Assembly: GCF_009757775.1 (NCBI RefSeq)
Contig: NZ_RHLK01000016.1
Location: 39,428-103,427 of the forward strand
DNA: 64,000 nucleotides
From: Paenibacillus lutrae
GTDB lineage: Bacteria; Bacillota; Bacilli; Paenibacillales; NBRC-103111
Direction of reading: 5' to 3'
Every line of letters begins with the position of its first letter. Positions within the stretch are counted from its first letter, which is position 1. The notes below the pieces were generated by a model. It was not told the DNA's origin. It ran no database searches and saw only the letters and a list, made by a program, of their open reading frames with translations. A program made the position numbers and the translations under genes. Positions 27,201-35,472 of the stretch are shown piece by piece.

Positions 27201-27582
27201 CTTCTATTTGGACGGTCAGACGCCGGCCCCCCAAAGAGTTGAACTGTGCAGCCGGTTTAATGAAGGCGAGCGGGACCTGTTCCTTATTTCCTTGAAAGCC
27301 GGCGGCACAGGACTGAATCTTACCGGAGCGGATACGGTTATCCTATACGATCTGTGGTGGAACCCTGCCGTTGAACAGCAGGCCGCAGACCGGGCCCATC
27401 GTATGGGCCAGCAAAAAGTGGTTCAGGTGATCCGCCTTGTAGCGGAGGGAACCGTGGAAGACAAAATGTACGAGCTGCAGCAGAGGAAGAAGAATTTGAT
27501 AGACGAAGTCATCCAGCCCGGCCATGAAGCTTTGTCTTCCTTATCGGAGCAGGATATCCGCGAGATTCTAATGCTGCAATAA
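24253..27582 (+). CDS. SNF2 family helicase with SWIM zinc finger
   Basis: A 1109-aa protein. The N-terminal SWIM zinc finger has Cys69-x-Cys71 and a downstream C-x-H (CTCPALDSYDHYCEH). A long middle region, the bacterial SNF2-associated domain, follows, and then the two RecA-like domains. Walker A Lys687 lies in DDMGLGKT, motif II is DEAQ, then TGTPVEN, and the C-terminal helicase part includes SLKAGGTGLNLTGADTV and DRAHRMGQ. It is a DNA-dependent ATPase that likely translocates on duplex DNA and may remodel protein-DNA complexes or RNA polymerase (as RapA-type enzymes do). GAAAGGA precedes the ATG. It is followed after 110 nt by greA, which also acts on RNA polymerase. Confidence 0.94.
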   Translation: MSAVLTPRIIKLLCGRIAFEIGESYYKARKVELTLYDPEACVYKGKVKGKVSYQVEARIDAQADVTATCTCPALDSYDHYCEHIAAVLLHIGMIQHAGKPPVRAGVSLLQSDTADLSAASTSGRFTSDAFVSGTAPDSDRQLTDHMLGLFGEKPLRSGSIRALFETREALEAEFTLKTFSYGFRKIMFGLELKLGTRRLYIVQRLKEFLESCERKKPFIFSKHFTYDPKLHSFRKEDDAVIQQLLHICRNEQIYRETSSLYTGHAKSAIPDRLLLIPPYAWEPLLPLLMAAPSVKLEQEDRKYEKIQLTQEPVPLQFEFDESQAAGYEMEIQGLDTILVLESYGIAVSDGMLHQMQTEACSRLGELKRMLDHSSKNRIRIEPQQMEPFMEKVIPGLMKLGSVRIAPAVSNRILHTQLTAKLYLDRVRDRLLASLEFQYGDIVINPLESPGQRRGEGRILMRDGDQETRILELMEEASFAKTEAGYFLNGEEEEYDFLYHIVPQLEKLVRIYATSAVKSRIYNSPAPPKVRVNVDERTDWLDFRFEIAGIPENEIRSLMKSVQEKRRYYRMPDGALLPLESAEFQEIVRLLNEVGIQPDDLQGAALRLPVWRGLHLTDAPQRRSIVKLGHSFRQLLENMRNPDNLDFPVPAHLSSVLREYQTYGYQWMKTLAHYRFGGILADDMGLGKTLQSIAFLVSVLPEIRLRQQPAIIVSPASLLYNWRNELTKFAPEVRAVIADGSKTDRSRILRNASQADVVITSYPLLRRDVDWYAKQSFHTLILDEAQAFKNHYTQTAQVVKEIQAVHRFALTGTPVENSLEELWSIFDIVFPELFPERKLFTELSRESVAQRIRPFLLRRLKSDVLKELPEKIESLQASQLLPEQKKLYVSYLAKLQQETLKHLHEKGFQRNRIRILAGLTRLRQLCCHPALFVHNYEGSSAKFEQLLEIVEECRSAGKRVLVFSQFTEMLGLIGRELGFRGIPFFYLDGQTPAPQRVELCSRFNEGERDLFLISLKAGGTGLNLTGADTVILYDLWWNPAVEQQAADRAHRMGQQKVVQVIRLVAEGTVEDKMYELQQRKKNLIDEVIQPGHEALSSLSEQDIREILMLQ

Positions 27583-27692
27583 GCGGACCGCGTCTTTCCA
27601 GCATACTTTTCGCCATAACGAAGCGTTTTTAGTGTACAATGAGATATGAATGTTTTACAGTAATTCAAAATCGTGAATTAGGAGCTGCCTGA

Positions 27693-28172
27693 ATGTCTAA
27701 CGATGAACTGGTTTTAACCCGTGAGGGAATGAATAAATTAGAGGAAGAGCTGGAATTTCTGAAGACCGTCAAACGCAGAGAAATGGCGGAACGGATTAAG
27801 CTGGCGATCAGCTACGGCGACTTGAAGGAAAATAGCGAGTATCATTCGGCCAAGGATGATCAGGCTTTTATGGAAACAAGAATTCTGACTCTGACCAATA
27901 TGCTCAAAAAGGCCCGTGTCGCGGATGTAGACAGCTTGGATACTTCCACTGTCAAAGTCGGCTCAACTGTGGTCTTAAACGATATTGAATTTGCCGAGAA
28001 ACTCCAATATAAAATTGTCGGGCCTGCTGAAGCAGATGTGCCCAACAACAAAATTTCTTACGAAAGCCCGCTGGGTAAATCCCTCATGGGTAAATCGGTA
28101 GGGACTATTATTAAAGTTGATGCTCCAGTGGGTATTATTCAATACGAGCTGCTTGAGATTAAAGCGGAATAA
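27693..28172 (+). CDS. greA: Transcription elongation factor GreA
   Basis: A 159-aa protein matching GreA in full. The N-terminal coiled coil (LTREGMNKLEEELEFLKTVKRREMAERIKLAISYGDLKENSEYHSAKDDQAFME) carries the acidic tip residues Asp and Glu in GDLKENSEYHSAK. The C-terminal FKBP-like domain includes SPLGKSLMGKSVGTIIKV. It enters the secondary channel of RNA polymerase and stimulates cleavage of backtracked RNA. It has its own ribosome binding site (AGGAG) and a terminator. Many Bacillales carry more than one greA copy, so this may not be the only one. Confidence 0.95.
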   Translation: MSNDELVLTREGMNKLEEELEFLKTVKRREMAERIKLAISYGDLKENSEYHSAKDDQAFMETRILTLTNMLKKARVADVDSLDTSTVKVGSTVVLNDIEFAEKLQYKIVGPAEADVPNNKISYESPLGKSLMGKSVGTIIKVDAPVGIIQYELLEIKAE

Positions 28173-28221
28173 GACGGATTACCCCAATTCAATCTATATC
28201 TTATTTCTGCCCTGCCTTCAT

Positions 28222-28264
28222 AAATCCGTTTCATCCTTGATTAGCAAGGTGGGACGGATTTTTC
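28222..28264 (+). terminator. Terminator of greA
   Basis: AAATCCGT/ACGGATTT with an inner CCTTG-atta-gCAAGG hairpin, followed by a T-run ending in TTTTTC. Confidence 0.85.
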
Positions 28265-28364
28265 TTGTGCTTTATCTCCACATTTTTGAAAGCGATAACG
28301 AAGCACTTCCCTCGGCTGGATGCTATACTAAGAAATATCATTTATTCGCTCTCAGGAGGCTGTT

Positions 28365-29120
28365 ATGTTACAGAAGTTCGGCTTTTCTCAATATGAAAGT
28401 CAAGTGTATGAATCTCTTATCGGACATGCTTCGCTTGATGCTACGTCCATTGTGAATTACTCCAGTGTCCCGAAGGCCAAGATTTATGAAGTCCTGAACC
28501 GTTTGGCGGATAAAGGTCTTGTTCTCAATACGATGTCCGGCAAAAAAAAGCTTTACTCCGCGGTCCCTCTGGACACGGTCATTAAAAAACTAACGGCTGA
28601 GTTCGAGCGGGATATTGCGCTGTTAAAAACTCATGAGACCACGACTCCACCTACTAACGATTATGTCTGGAACTTAAAAGACGACCTATCTATTCTTGCG
28701 AATATCGCACAGCTGATTGAAGGGGCAACCGCATCCATACGCATCTCCGCCTGGAGCAGCCAGATGGAGCAATATCTGCCGCTATTAGAAAAGAAAGAGC
28801 AGGAGGGCGTTGAGGTCGAAGCACTATCAATAGGAAGCTTGTCCACTACGCTTCGCAATGTCCATACCCTGCAGCCGTCGGAGGATCACGATCAACTCGA
28901 ACCCTCTCAGCTTGTCGTCGTCGATCAGGCCTGCCTGATTTTTGCACAGATGGATGTAACCGCATGGAAAGCCATTAAAACGATGTCTCCGCAGCTTGTG
29001 AATGTCTTTACCGATTATTTCTTCCATGACGTGGCTCTTGCTTACATCACCAAACAATTTCACGAGGAACTTATCCACCATGAAGATTTGAACCGTTTGC
29101 TCAAGCGCCTCCGTTACTAA
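28365..29120 (+). CDS. TrmB family transcriptional regulator
   Basis: A 251-aa protein with the TrmB-type winged HTH at the N-terminus (FGFSQYESQVYESLIGHASLDATSIVNYSSVPKAKIYEVLNRLADKGLV). A C-terminal PLD-like sensor domain follows (DDLSILANIAQLIEGATASIRISAW ...). Such regulators often respond to sugars or other small molecules. AGGAGG is 5 nt before the ATG. The gene lies upstream of an MFS transporter in the same direction (143 nt, with a terminator between), so control of that transporter is likely but not shown. Confidence 0.88.
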   Translation: MLQKFGFSQYESQVYESLIGHASLDATSIVNYSSVPKAKIYEVLNRLADKGLVLNTMSGKKKLYSAVPLDTVIKKLTAEFERDIALLKTHETTTPPTNDYVWNLKDDLSILANIAQLIEGATASIRISAWSSQMEQYLPLLEKKEQEGVEVEALSIGSLSTTLRNVHTLQPSEDHDQLEPSQLVVVDQACLIFAQMDVTAWKAIKTMSPQLVNVFTDYFFHDVALAYITKQFHEELIHHEDLNRLLKRLRY

Positions 29121-29156
29121 TAAATGCTCATGATCATAAAGGGATATCCTCTTTCA

Positions 29157-29188
29157 AGAACTGATTCCGTCCAGGAAATCAGTCTTTT
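29157..29188 (+). terminator. Terminator of the TrmB gene
   Basis: AACTGATTCC and GGAAATCAGT form a stem with a short loop, followed by five T. Confidence 0.75.
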
Positions 29189-29262
29189 TATTTTCCTCTT
29201 GATATGAACGCCAAATAAGGTTACTATCGTAGTTGTAACTTTTACAGAGGAGAACTGTCACC

Positions 29263-30441
29263 ATGAATAAAAAAGTGTATTTGTTTGCCATTGCTTCATT
29301 TGTTGTCGGCGCTGCCGAGCTCATTCTGGGAGGCATTCTGGATCTTATTGCCGATGCCCTGAGAGTGCCTCTATCCAAAGCCGGTTTGCTTATTTCTATA
29401 TTTTCTCTAGTTTATGCGGTGTCAGCCCCCGTTGTACTAACAGCCACTGCCAAAGTTGAGCGTAAAAAGGTATATATGTGGTCCCTGGTTGTATTCCTGC
29501 TCAGCAATATTTTGGCTGCCGCAAGTATGAATTACACCATGCTGTTCCTCTCACGAATCCTGGCTGCTGCAAGCGGCTCGTCCATCATCATTTTATCGAC
29601 TACGCTGGCTGCCCGAATCGTCAAGCCGGAATACCAAGGGCGCGCTATCGGGGTAGTTTTTATGGGGATCTCCGCTTCCCTTGTACTGGGTATTCCGCTT
29701 GGCATTTATATTGGCAACAACTTGGGCTGGCGTGAAGTTTTCGCAGTCATTGCCATTCTGACCGGCATCATTATCGCGGTCATGTGGTTCACGATGGACC
29801 GGATGCAGCCTACTGTTCCTCTACCGCTCAAACAGCAGTTGAAAGCTGTCAGAGGCTCCAAAATGGTCGCCATTCACCTGACCACTTTGTTTGTTCTGGC
29901 AGGCCATTTGACTTTGTATGCGTATTTCACCCCGTTTCTTCAGGAAACGTTCGGACTCAGCTCTAACATGGTGATGCTCGTGTACGGCATCTTCGGGATC
30001 GCGGCAGTTGCAGGAGGAGGGCTCGGCGGGGTTATTTCCGACAAATGGAACCCTGCCGGCGCTGTCGTAGCGGTCATTTCCCTGTTCCTGATCTCAATGG
30101 CGGTTCTGCCGCTGGCGGTTAACCTGCCGTTTGCCGCCTTCCTGGTGCTGATGATTGTGTGGAGCGCCCTCAGTTGGGCGGTGTCAGCTGTACAGAACAA
30201 CCTGATCATTCACAGTTCACCGGAAAATTCGGAGATCCTGATCAGCACCAATTCTGCGATAACCCATCTGGGCATCAGCATCGGCTCCTACGTCGGCGGC
30301 CTAGTCATTCAAGGATCCTCGGTGCTCTATAACGGCTGGGCCGGATCTATCTTCGTCCTGCTCGGTCTGATCTGCTCCTTGTTCGCTGTCACTCGTCAGG
30401 ACTCCATCTCCAGCCAAGCCGAATCTTCCTTGAAAGCTTAA
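29263..30441 (+). CDS. MFS transporter, DHA1-like (12 TM)
   Basis: A 392-aa protein with about twelve membrane segments. The N-terminus KVYLFAIASFVVGAAELILGGILDLIADALRVPLSKAGLLIS is typical of the AraJ/YdhP group. It has motif A-like TAKVERKKVYMWSLVVFLLSN and the antiporter motif GISASLVLGIPLGIYIG in TM5. AGAGGAG precedes the ATG and a terminator follows. Its size equals that of the MFS gene at 2414, and the two are probably distant paralogues. The substrate is unknown; the TrmB gene upstream is the likely regulator. Confidence 0.88.
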   Translation: MNKKVYLFAIASFVVGAAELILGGILDLIADALRVPLSKAGLLISIFSLVYAVSAPVVLTATAKVERKKVYMWSLVVFLLSNILAAASMNYTMLFLSRILAAASGSSIIILSTTLAARIVKPEYQGRAIGVVFMGISASLVLGIPLGIYIGNNLGWREVFAVIAILTGIIIAVMWFTMDRMQPTVPLPLKQQLKAVRGSKMVAIHLTTLFVLAGHLTLYAYFTPFLQETFGLSSNMVMLVYGIFGIAAVAGGGLGGVISDKWNPAGAVVAVISLFLISMAVLPLAVNLPFAAFLVLMIVWSALSWAVSAVQNNLIIHSSPENSEILISTNSAITHLGISIGSYVGGLVIQGSSVLYNGWAGSIFVLLGLICSLFAVTRQDSISSQAESSLKA

Positions 30442-30464
30442 ATGCAGGGCTTGCCTCCTCAAAA

Positions 30465-30502
30465 AAAACAGCTTCACAAACCTAAGGTTTGGAAGCTGTT
30501 TT
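30465..30502. terminator. Bidirectional terminator between convergent genes
   Basis: AAAACAGCTTC-a-CAAACC and GGTTTGGAAGCTGTTTT form a long stem with a 3-nt loop, serving the MFS gene and the DUF6157-like gene. Confidence 0.85.
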
Positions 30503-30510
30503 CGTTTTAT

Positions 30511-30951
30511 TTAGGTCTTCGCCCGACTGCTCCTCATAGCGGCAAGAACTTTAACACGGCCGGATTCATTGGCAAGAAAGCGCTGGTATTCCGGGGACTC
30601 CACCGGATATAAAGCAATTTTACCCGCGTCGTCAAAATGGATTCCCCATCCATATTTTTTGGCAAGCATGGAAGCACGCATGCACGCATGGGATTTCTGG
30701 AACAACTCGTCCCGAATCTCCGTCCCTCTTTGCTTAAAAATCTCTTCCGGTATTTCCTTGTGCCGGATGTGAACTTCGTAAATCATCTCTTCTTGAGTAA
30801 ACGTATAAGGATGATGGATAAGAAGCTCGTACTCAATGAGCGCTTTCGTTTTTCCGTCCTTCTTGGATGGCGGGATCATGCTCTCCAATATCGTGCTGTC
30901 AGGGGCCACCGTTATAAACGTCTGATAATAATTGAAATCCCGGTTTGTCAC
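30511..30951 (-). CDS. DUF6157-like protein, unknown function (146 aa)
   Basis: A soluble 146-aa protein resembling the DUF6157 family found in Firmicutes and Actinobacteria (YYQTFITVAPDSTI..., PYTFTQEEMIYEVHIRHK, FFQKSHACMRAS-like segment, KKYGWGIHFDDAGKIALY, ESPEYQRF). The start is GTG with AAGGAGG upstream. There is no signal peptide or membrane segment, and no biochemical role is known to me. It is followed by a terminator. Family naming is from memory and should be treated as moderate. Confidence 0.72.
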   Translation of the reverse strand: MTNRDFNYYQTFITVAPDSTILESMIPPSKKDGKTKALIEYELLIHHPYTFTQEEMIYEVHIRHKEIPEEIFKQRGTEIRDELFQKSHACMRASMLAKKYGWGIHFDDAGKIALYPVESPEYQRFLANESGRVKVLAAMRSSRAKT

Positions 30952-30976
30952 ACGCCGGCCTCCTTACTCTTCCTGA

Positions 30977-31411
30977 CTACTTAACGACGATCTCCACTCG
31001 GGTCCCGTCCTCCAGCTGTTCCAGCTGATTCCCAATCCAAGAGCCGGCTCCGCGGTTATCTTTGGGAGAGATGTACTCAATATCCGCTCCCTTTCCTCCC
31101 TCGGCGCACATGGCCATCGGCCATTCATCCCGGTCATAATTTTTCTTTGTAGCGATACCGGCAAGGGACTCCCTTCTATTTTCCTCCGCTCCCTTCCGGT
31201 CAATCGTACAGATTTTGGAGGAGCCTTTTAAAATGGCCGACTTGATGTGCTTCGCTGTCTCAGGGTATTTGTCGCTCGGGAAAAAGAGTTGGATATCTGC
31301 GGTCGTGTCCGGTTCGTTATGAAACAAGCCCGGATTAATGACATATAAAACAGCCACCAATACGACAGTAAACAGGGTTAGAAGCTTCGAATATTTTTTT
31401 CTTTTCTTCAT
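30977..31411 (-). CDS. Secreted NucA/NucB-type DNase
   Basis: A 144-aa protein with an N-terminal signal or anchor ([19 protein letters not shown]) and a domain matching the Bacillus NucB/NucA deoxyribonucleases. Matching segments are [38 protein letters not shown] and the active-site segment [39 protein letters not shown]. NucB is a sporulation-linked extracellular DNase that degrades DNA and biofilm matrix; NucA works in competence. Which of the two this is cannot be decided. Two cysteines (in ICTID and MCAEG) could form a disulfide. The DUF6157-like gene lies 26 nt downstream. Confidence 0.87.
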   Translation of the reverse strand: MKKRKKYSKLLTLFTVVLVAVLYVINPGLFHNEPDTTADIQLFFPSDKYPETAKHIKSAILKGSSKICTIDRKGAEENRRESLAGIATKKNYDRDEWPMAMCAEGGKGADIEYISPKDNRGAGSWIGNQLEQLEDGTRVEIVVK

Positions 31412-31570
31412 TCTGTATGCTCACTCTTCATCGTTAGTTAACTACTCCATTATTGTCCATCTGCAGGGAGATGACAACTGAAAATCCATAGGAGCGTACA
31501 AATCCGCAGCCTGCGCTCATTTAATTCGCGATTCTAGACGATTCCAGGCAGCAGAACAAGCGGAAGGGGG

Positions 31571-32125
31571 TTATCCACCCTCTATGTTCTTCAACGTATT
31601 CCGAATCAGCCTGGCAGCAGCTAAGGCTGGCTGATCTTGAAGCACCTCTCCCGGCTTGTTTCCCTGCCCTAGTACATATCCGTCCATTCGCATCCCCATA
31701 AAATCAAAGATGAGCTGAAATTGCCGGATCATCGGCAGTCCTTTTATCAGAGGTTCATCGCCGCCCACCGCTATGACATAAGCCTTTTTGCCCGCCATGC
31801 TGCTGCGAAACGCCGGATACCGGTGATCTCTTAACGTCTGGGACCAGCGATCCACAAAATTTTTCATTCTGCCCGACATGCTGTACCAGTAAATAGGTGT
31901 TGCAAACACCAGGGTGTCATGCGGAAGTATACGTTCAAGCACCGCCAGATAATCATCGTCTACATCCTGAAATCCCCCTGCAGCATGCCGCTGATCCTCG
32001 ATAGGTTGTATATCAAAATCCTTCAGGTAGATAGCTTCCGCCTGTAATCCTTGAACAGCTTGCCGGGTCAAAATTTCCGTATTGCCATCCGCTCGGGTGC
32101 TCCCATAAATAACTGCGACTGTCAT
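31571..32125 (-). CDS. NAD(P)H-dependent FMN reductase / flavodoxin-like protein
   Basis: A 184-aa flavodoxin-fold protein. The FMN-binding loop is YGSTRADGNTE at residues 7-17, followed by the FATPIYWYSMSGRMKNFVDRW motif of the NADPH-dependent FMN reductase/iron-sulfur flavoprotein group. It likely reduces quinones, azo compounds or free FMN. It is divergent from a LysR gene at 32261, with a palindrome between them, the classic arrangement for LysR control. Confidence 0.88.
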   Translation of the reverse strand: MTVAVIYGSTRADGNTEILTRQAVQGLQAEAIYLKDFDIQPIEDQRHAAGGFQDVDDDYLAVLERILPHDTLVFATPIYWYSMSGRMKNFVDRWSQTLRDHRYPAFRSSMAGKKAYVIAVGGDEPLIKGLPMIRQFQLIFDFMGMRMDGYVLGQGNKPGEVLQDQPALAAARLIRNTLKNIEGG

Positions 32126-32187
32126 ATGTTCTTCACTGCCTCTCTGTGAGCATTTCAGATTGTTGCGGGTTCCCGTTTATTTTACAA

Positions 32188-32223
32188 TAGAAATTAGAAT
32201 CGTTTAAAAGGATTATTTCTATG
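32188..32223. promoter_or_regulatory. Candidate LysR operator between divergent genes
   Basis: ATAGAAAT (32188-32195) and ATTTCTAT (32216-32223) are perfect inverted 8-mers with a 20-bp gap. They lie about 60 bp before the flavoprotein start and 38 bp before the LysR start. Confidence 0.5.
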
Positions 32224-32260
32224 GTATCAATCGGTTTTAACGATTATAGGAGGTCTTTTT

Positions 32261-33196
32261 CTGGACATCAAACAATTGATTACGTTTATGCGGGCAGCGG
32301 ATCTGTTGAATTTCACCCAAACCGCCCAGGAGCTAAACTTCGCCCAATCCAGCGTCACGGCGCAAATAAAAGCGCTGGAATCAGAGCTTGGAGCCCCCTT
32401 GTTCGAACGTCTCGGGAAACGGCTGACGCTCACCGAAGCGGGACGCCAATTCCGAGAATATGCCGCCAGAATGATCCAGTTGAGCGAAGAAGCCAAGATT
32501 GCTGTACAGGGTGACGATTTCCAGTCAGGAACCCTGATCATAGGGGCTCAGGAAAGTATGTGCACCTACCGGCTTCCCCCTCTTCTCCAAGAATTCAAAG
32601 CCCGGTTCCCCCGTGTTAAGCTGATCTTCAAACCGGCGCATTCGGATGCGAGTGCAAGAGAGCAGCTGCACAGCGGACAGCTCGATGCCGCATTCATACT
32701 GGATGGTTCCCGTCCGCCTGAATCTCTGACTATAAAGCTGCTTATTCAGGAGCAGCTATTAATGGTCGCTTCGCCTCAGCACCCGCTGCTTGCTCATGAT
32801 GAATTAACCCCGCTGCATTTTGCCCGCGAAACGCTGCTGCTTACAGAAAACGGCTGCTCTTACCGCACGCTTCTGGAAGATTACTTCCGTGAAGCTGGCG
32901 TAAACCCGGTGAATAAATTAGAATTCGTCAGCATCGAAGCGATTAAACAATGCGTGATTGCAAATCTCGGTATAGCCCTGCTTCCTGCTATGGCAGTCCG
33001 AAAAGATCTGGAGGAAGAGCGGATGAAAGAACTGCCGTGGAACAACCAGGCGGCTCCGCTCTTCATTCAATTGGCCTGGCACAAAGATAAATGGATCTCG
33101 CCGCCTCTGAAAGCCTTTATTGAGTTAGCGGAGCATCAGCTTGCAGTTAAGACGGATCGCCCTGCTGTCAACTCACCTGAAAACCCCTTGCGCTGA
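32261..33196 (+). CDS. LysR family regulator (probable CTG start)
   Basis: A 311-aa LysR-type regulator. The family N-terminus DIKQLITFMRAADLLNFTQ is readable only if translation begins at CTG 32261; no ATG, GTG or TTG precedes it in frame after the ribosome binding site. AGGAGG ends 7 nt before that CTG. The next usable start (TTG 32276) would remove the conserved first residues. HTH: TAQELNFAQSSVTAQIKALE. It probably controls the divergent flavoprotein gene in response to an unknown ligand. A terminator hairpin overlaps its stop codon. Confidence 0.87.
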   Translation: MDIKQLITFMRAADLLNFTQTAQELNFAQSSVTAQIKALESELGAPLFERLGKRLTLTEAGRQFREYAARMIQLSEEAKIAVQGDDFQSGTLIIGAQESMCTYRLPPLLQEFKARFPRVKLIFKPAHSDASAREQLHSGQLDAAFILDGSRPPESLTIKLLIQEQLLMVASPQHPLLAHDELTPLHFARETLLLTENGCSYRTLLEDYFREAGVNPVNKLEFVSIEAIKQCVIANLGIALLPAMAVRKDLEEERMKELPWNNQAAPLFIQLAWHKDKWISPPLKAFIELAEHQLAVKTDRPAVNSPENPLR

Positions 33197-33221
33197 GCCA
33201 ACAGGCTGAGTGCAAGGGGTT
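33182..33221. terminator. Bidirectional terminator between LysR and GH19 genes
   Basis: AACCCCTTGC and GCAAGGGGTT form a 10-bp stem around a GAGCC...GGCTG inner pairing; the LysR stop codon is inside the loop side. The T-tract is short. Confidence 0.6.
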
Positions 33222-33256
33222 CTCCATTCCAGAATAGATGCGATTCTAAAGACAAA

Positions 33257-34504
33257 TTAAAACGGCTTCATACCTAGCGTGTCGATTTTCTCAGCAGATA
33301 CATCTACACCCATTCTCTTGGTTATATCACGATAATGACCTGCACGGCGCTTAATCGGACTGCCGTCCGTCTCACCCAAATTGGCTTCCAGACCGTTCAG
33401 GACCATTACGGTAATTCCGAAGCCCGATGGCTTCAGGCCTTTCTCTTCCTGTTCTTTCGTCGGCTCCCATCTTCCGACCATAACATCATGAGCAGAAGGC
33501 TTAGGCGCCTGCGGCGTCATCCAGAACAAGATGGCGGTCATAAAACCGAGCTTACCGTCAGCGGCCAGCTTCTCGGGGTTCTTGAGAAGTACGCTTTTAT
33601 CGCCATAGATGATGGAACTGAACAAGCCATAGTTAAAATTCCAGCTCATCATAATCGGTCCGCGTCCGTAGTATCTTTTGCCTTCTACGCCCGGATACAA
33701 TCCGCTGCTGTCCGGATCCACGAAGGTGGACATATTGGCTCCGGTTCTGCCTGCTATGTTCTCGTTATAGTACAGGCCCCAGCGCAGAGGACCGCCCGGT
33801 GCCGCATCCCAGCCTCCGCCTGTCTCATGAGCCAGGTTAGCGAGTAACGCCGCCAGTTCGCGCTTGCGGTCCGTATCGCTTCCTTCCTTCAGGAACGTGC
33901 CGAAGTCAACTACCTGCGATTCAATCTTCTTGCGGCGGTTCTCAGGCGCGTTGAAGTCATTTGACCTCGATACGAGCGTCTCCGATTTGTTATCCTTATC
34001 CAGCCGGAACACTTCTTGGGCCGTCAGACTGCCTTTGCGGTAGCTGACTTTATACTTAATGTTCGCTACTTCGGTAACGGCTTGAATCAGATTCTCATAA
34101 GAATAATAGTCAACCTGATTCGGGTCATAGTTCTTTTTGTCTTTATTAAACTCATGCCATTCCTTGGAGCCTAATCTCATCGGGAATAAAGCTTCATATT
34201 CCGCCTCTGGAAGCGCTTCCTTTACCGCTTCAACTGCACGCTCGGGTGAATATTGCTTATCAATTCCTTTCCACTGTTTGCGGATCTGTTTATCGCTCAA
34301 AAGACGGCTTTCCCCTACATCCAGATAACTTCCTGTGTGGTAAGCGCTTTCAAATTCGTAATCCGTTAGAGGAACCGCTTCCGTTATAGGCTTGGTCTGT
34401 GCCGCATATGCACTGAGTGGAGCAGCCAGCAGAGCTGCACCCAAAGTCAGGCTGATCGTGCGAAGCATAAATTTCTTCGAGAAAGGATAGTTAGATTGTG
34501 ACAT
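33257..34504 (-). CDS. Secreted GH19 chitinase-like glycoside hydrolase
   Basis: A 415-aa protein with a signal peptide (about residues 1-35, ending AYA|AQ). An N-terminal region of about 160 residues I do not recognise is followed by a GH19 catalytic domain. In that domain, LANLAHETGGGWD carries the probable acid Glu227 and YYNENIAG the second Glu248, 21 residues on. KRYYGRGPIMMSWNFNYG is the strongly conserved GH19 block. GH19 enzymes hydrolyse chitin by inversion; bacterial members may also act against fungi. The catalytic domain has no chitin-binding module, unlike the LPMO at 20067. Both are secreted and may act together, though the genes are 13 kb apart. Confidence 0.88.
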   Translation of the reverse strand: MSQSNYPFSKKFMLRTISLTLGAALLAAPLSAYAAQTKPITEAVPLTDYEFESAYHTGSYLDVGESRLLSDKQIRKQWKGIDKQYSPERAVEAVKEALPEAEYEALFPMRLGSKEWHEFNKDKKNYDPNQVDYYSYENLIQAVTEVANIKYKVSYRKGSLTAQEVFRLDKDNKSETLVSRSNDFNAPENRRKKIESQVVDFGTFLKEGSDTDRKRELAALLANLAHETGGGWDAAPGGPLRWGLYYNENIAGRTGANMSTFVDPDSSGLYPGVEGKRYYGRGPIMMSWNFNYGLFSSIIYGDKSVLLKNPEKLAADGKLGFMTAILFWMTPQAPKPSAHDVMVGRWEPTKEQEEKGLKPSGFGITVMVLNGLEANLGETDGSPIKRRAGHYRDITKRMGVDVSAEKIDTLGMKPF

Positions 34505-34783
34505 CTGTTGTAATCTCCCTTGTATAAAATTTTCTTACTATTCCTAATTATAGGAACATTGTTTAAAATTACATATAGTCATATTCGACTAAATATATAG
34601 GAAAATAGGCTTATGTTATTACAAAATCAGCCTTCATTTTTAATTCTACTAAAAATATAGTCGATATATTTGCAGAATCATTACAAACCTAGTTTCTTAG
34701 AATAAACCGCTTTCACTGCCTCTTTACTCTACCCTTTTAATTGAATCGTGAGTACAGGGGGGCTTTCCCCCTCTCTTTGGTTG

Positions 34784-34823
34784 CACAAAAAAACCGCTGC
34801 GCTCATGACCCGTCAGCGGTTTT
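34784..34823 (-). terminator. Terminator of the Mrp operon
   Basis: AAAACCGCTG and CAGCGGTTTT form a 10-bp stem with seven T following on the minus strand, 10 nt past the mrpG stop. Confidence 0.85.
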
Positions 34824-34832
34824 AACCATGAT

Positions 34833-35204
34833 TTAGTGTTTTTCCTTGCGCGACTTTTTGAGAGCCGGCTTCAGATCATCCTGCACGCTTCGTTCCCATA
34901 AAGCCACTCCGGACCGGTAAGCGGCCCTCGCATTCAAATGTCCCGCTACCGGACCTGTAATAAATACGAACACGATGCCAAGAAGAAGCTTGGCGCTGAT
35001 ATGGTCCAGATAGAACGAGAAGTATAAGAACGCGCCAGTCAGAATCAGAAGGACACCTAACGTCGCACTCTTCGTGGCCGCATGCGAACGCAGATACACA
35101 TCCGGCAACCGGATGAGTCCGAATGCGCTCAGTACGCTTAATAGTGCACCGGCCAGAATGATCATGCCTATCAGCAGTTCACCGATCAAGGGTATCATCT
35201 CCAT
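34833..35204 (-). CDS. mrpG: Na+/H+ antiporter subunit MrpG (MnhG)
   Basis: A small membrane protein of about 123 aa with three membrane segments: IGELLIGMIILAGALLSVLSAFGLIRLPDVYLRSHAATKSATLGVLL fits the MnhG/MrpG family, including the PDxYxRxHAATK motif. The start is uncertain: MEMIPLIGE (35204) or a codon pair later; the longest reading (35240) overlaps mrpF deeply. It is the last gene of the mrp operon and part of the multi-subunit Na+(K+)/H+ antiporter for pH and salt homeostasis. Confidence 0.9.
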   Translation of the reverse strand: MEMIPLIGELLIGMIILAGALLSVLSAFGLIRLPDVYLRSHAATKSATLGVLLILTGAFLYFSFYLDHISAKLLLGIVFVFITGPVAGHLNARAAYRSGVALWERSVQDDLKPALKKSRKEKH

Positions 35205-35472
35205 TCTCAATGACCGCGCCTCTTTCGATATATCTGGCAAAGGCCGTCGTTCCGATAAAACTTAGAATGCCAATCAGAAGGATGATGTCCATGTACGCTT
35301 GAGTCCGGAGCAGCATACAGATCACGGCGATCATAGACAACAGAATAATGCCGATGGTGTCCAGTGCCGCAATCCGGTCGGCCATCGAAGGACCTTTAAG
35401 GAGCCTGTACATACAGCCCAGTACTGCTACAGACAGAATAGCGAGTGAGAGCAGAAGAAGATTGGTCAGCAT
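35179..35472 (-). CDS. mrpF: Na+/H+ antiporter subunit MrpF (MnhF)
   Basis: A 97-aa protein with three membrane segments. It matches MrpF: YRLLKGPSMADRIAALDTIGIILLSMIAV, including the conserved Asp in ADRIAALD. In Bacillus MrpF has also been linked to bile-salt (cholate) efflux. The start codon lies next to the mrpE stop, and the gene overlaps the start of mrpG, indicating tight coupling. Confidence 0.92.
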   Translation of the reverse strand: MLTNLLLLSLAILSVAVLGCMYRLLKGPSMADRIAALDTIGIILLSMIAVICMLLRTQAYMDIILLIGILSFIGTTAFARYIERGAVIENGDDTLDR

